The translations under genes were made by a program, and so were the position numbers. A stretch of 64,000 nt of DNA, taken from Siniperca chuatsi. Lineage: Eukaryota > Chordata > Actinopteri > Centrarchiformes > Sinipercidae. Every line of letters begins with the position of its first letter. Position 1 is the first letter of the stretch. The notes under the pieces were generated by a model. It was not told the origin of the DNA and did no database searches. It was given only the letters and a program-made list of their open reading frames with translations. The stretch lies in NCBI RefSeq assembly GCF_020085105.1, contig NC_058043.1, positions 9,193,667-9,257,666 on the forward strand, written 5' to 3'. Below, one piece after another: positions 59,641 to 64,000 of the stretch.

Positions 59641-60473
59641 TGGAAACCCTCTGCCTCCAATTCTTTTTGTTATGAGGAAATGATCTCATTTCATTTCAGA
59701 TCATTAAACTCATCAACCTGCCATAAAAGGGCTCAAACAAACAGAGCTCTGCTTTAATCATTTAGACGGAGAGAGTCTTTACGTGGTTTGTGTGGTTAAG
59801 TGAATTGTTTTTATCATGAAACACAGGAGGAATAAAATTAATATTTTTTTAAATCAAGTTTATCACAAAATTAAATTGTGATGAGCATTCTTCATTTTGT
59901 AGACTGAACTTTGAATTGATTAACTGAAAAAATAATTGCAGTTGTAGCCCAAGGGTGCTTTTTTTGGTTAGGTTTACACATAATTATTGTTTCTAAAATG
60001 AGTTCTTCAAAATAGCAGACAATTTGTGCAGACAACTTTGCAATTTCTAATAATTTAATTATAATTTAATTATCAATTTATCATACTTGGCTTCTTGGCT
60101 TTTCAGTCAAGTTGGCATGCACCATTATTTAATTATTCCAAGTGATTACTGATGTATTAATGTGGGTAGCATTTTACAGTTGTAGTTAGTGTAGGTGGAG
60201 CAGATTTTAATTGCTTATACAGGCTAATGTTTAATCTATAAGAGTGAATCATATTTTACAAGATGATCATATGTTTTGCATATTTTGTTTTGTACTTAAG
60301 TATAGTACTTGAATAAATGTACTTAGTTACATTCCACCACTTATTATTCCAGATTTCATCCAGTGTTTTGACACGGATTATTTTGTAGTACAGAGATACA
60401 TTTATACTTTTATTCTGATGAAATTCGCCAGAACGGTGGTATTTTTTTTATAGCTGCTGATGGAAATTGGCAC

Positions 60474-61210
60474 GTGGTGGAATGTAACATTTACTCAAGT
60501 ACTGTATCTTTATTACTAAAGCACAAATTAGAGGTACTTTACTTGAGTCTTTTCTTTTCACGCCACTTTCTGCTTCTACTCCACTGCAATTCAGAGAGAA
60601 ATATTGTACTTTTTACTGCACTTCATTTATCTGACAGCTTTAGTTACTAGTTACTTTACAAATTAAGATTTTTGTATACAACATACAAAGAATTTATAAA
60701 GTACGATGCTTTGTTATAAATTAAACTACCCAACAGTTTATATAAGTACAGCTGAAGTGATTATTTGATTAATCATTTAGTTGATTAAAAAAATAATGAT
60801 TGGCAACTATTTTGATAATTGTTTTAGTCATTTTTTATGCAGCTTCTCAGATGTGAGGATTTCCTGCTTTTCCTTTTAATTATTTAATCATTTGAATATA
60901 TTTTTTAATAATTTTGAGGTTTGTTCCATTGGGTGGACAAAACAAGCAGCTGCTTGTGAAGTTGTCACTTTGGGCTCTGGGTAAATGTGCTGACATTTCT
61001 CACTATTTTTACAAGCCAAACAATCAATCGATTAATCGAGAAAATAATCAGCAGATTAATCCATAATGAAAACAATCATTAGTTGGAGTCCTATACAAAA
61101 TAGTTACAAATCAGCTGCACCTCAACCAACTACAAAAGTAAAATGCTACTTTTACATTAATGCATGAGTAATAATAATCTAATGATATAATACGTACCCT
61201 TCCACCACTG
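60474..61210 (-). repeat. Family R2 copy with a nested family R5 copy
   Basis: Both ends of family R2 are present (CGTGGTGGAATGTAACATTT; CCCTTCCACCACTG). Between about 60747 and 61095 a family R5 copy interrupts it. A second, forward R2 partial copy lies just left at 60140-60343. Confidence 0.6.
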
Positions 61211-61299
61211 TTTAGAAGCGTTGTTTTATGTATAGCTAAATAGTCTCTGCTACACTATTAGTATAGTATATCTCCACCTAGCTGGTCTTCCACTCCGCA

Positions 61300-61313
61300 C
61301 CAGCAGGGGGCGC
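61300..61313 (+). promoter_or_regulatory. CTCF-like binding motif upstream of rps10
   Basis: CCAGCAGGGGGCGC fits the vertebrate CTCF core consensus at every position I can compare. It lies about 70 bp upstream of the presumed rps10 transcription start. Binding is not shown by sequence. Confidence 0.55.
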
Positions 61314-61371
61314 CACGTCTCCAGCAGGCCCGGGCCGAGGGGATAAACCTTCCCGATCAACGACAGTCGTT

Positions 61372-61404
61372 CCTTCCGGCTCCGGTCCCTTAACAAGTGG
61401 AAAG
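61372..61404 (+). other. rps10: rps10 non-coding first exon with pyrimidine-rich start
   Basis: The stretch CCTTCCGG followed by TCCGGTCCCTT lies just before a consensus donor, GAAAG|GTAAAG (GT at 61405). A C-initiated pyrimidine tract at the start is the 5'-TOP signature of ribosomal protein mRNAs, and CTTCCGG is also an ETS/GABP site. The exact start within about 15 bp is inferred. The next acceptor is directly before the ATG at 61870, as in mammalian RPS10, where exon 1 is non-coding. Confidence 0.6.
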
Positions 61405-61851
61405 GTAAAGACAGACCTGGCGTAGTAATCTAAATATATCTTCGACATCTCATGTTCGATAAAGCAACAGTGTTTGATGTTTGATTGTTGTTAATGTCAC
61501 AACGGACTACGTAAACGTATTTTAGCGTTAAACGTTTTACAATCGTGGATATTCGGCTTAAAAGTGGGGAAGCAACCCCGGCACTGATGTTCACGAACAA
61601 CTGCCATTTTTCTCGGTTAACGCGGGCCGCCTTGGTCAACGCGAACCTGTATAAAAGAGAGTGGCAACAAATGTGAACATTTTAAAACAACCCTAGTATA
61701 TTGATTTAACAAAGAAATAATTGGTATACTTTCTGCTGCTTTGATTTAAATAAGTAGATGTAGCTAAGGTGGCTAACAGGCTAGCCAGTTAGCATGCTAC
61801 CATAGCGGATGCTATTGTAAGCTGTCTGTGCTTGTGCAAACTGATGATTAA

Positions 61852-64000
<2,149 letters not shown>

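Overview
This window is nuclear DNA from a vertebrate, most likely a ray-finned fish (probably a spiny-rayed teleost; species not determinable). The evidence is three split genes with GT-AG introns and vertebrate-type proteins, long AT-rich intergenic tracts, many CA/TA microsatellites, and several families of short inverted-repeat elements of a kind common in teleost genomes. There is no bacterial, phage, CRISPR or operon-like content.

Three genes can be read with confidence. (1) spdef, + strand: five coding exons between 16890 and 20448 give a 334-residue ETS transcription factor with a Pointed/SAM domain followed by an ETS domain. A possible TATA box and non-coding first exon lie near 10.9-11.3 kb. 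(2) pacsin1 (syndapin I), - strand: nine coding exons between 37113 and 29282 give a 445-residue F-BAR + SH3 protein of endocytosis and synaptic-vesicle recycling. A possible 5' non-coding exon lies near 42.3-42.5 kb. (3) rps10, + strand: a short non-coding first exon ends at 61404, and coding exons at 61870-62019 and 63194-63368 encode residues 1-108 and the first base of codon 109 of the small-subunit ribosomal protein eS10. The rest of the gene lies beyond the right edge.

The order and orientation (spdef +, pacsin1 -, rps10 +) is the mirror image of human 6p21.31 (RPS10 -, PACSIN1 +, SPDEF -), so this is an old conserved block. The genes do not form a pathway; they are neighbours by descent.

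Layout: 1-10.8 kb is gene-free and rich in short transposon-like elements, including two TTAA-flanked families and a perfect 24-bp hairpin. 10.9-21.4 kb is spdef, with a degenerate minisatellite in its last intron. 21.4-26.5 kb is repeats. 26.5-42.5 kb is pacsin1, including a possible long 3' UTR and introns carrying long-inverted-repeat elements. 42.5-61.2 kb is intergenic with many repeat copies and microsatellites. 61.25-64 kb is rps10, with a strong CTCF-like motif just upstream.

I found no convincing new gene system. The observations most worth checking are the loss of one of the two NPF motifs in pacsin1, the minisatellite in spdef, the perfect hairpin, the 943-bp TTAA-bounded element, and the CTCF-like site at the rps10 promoter.
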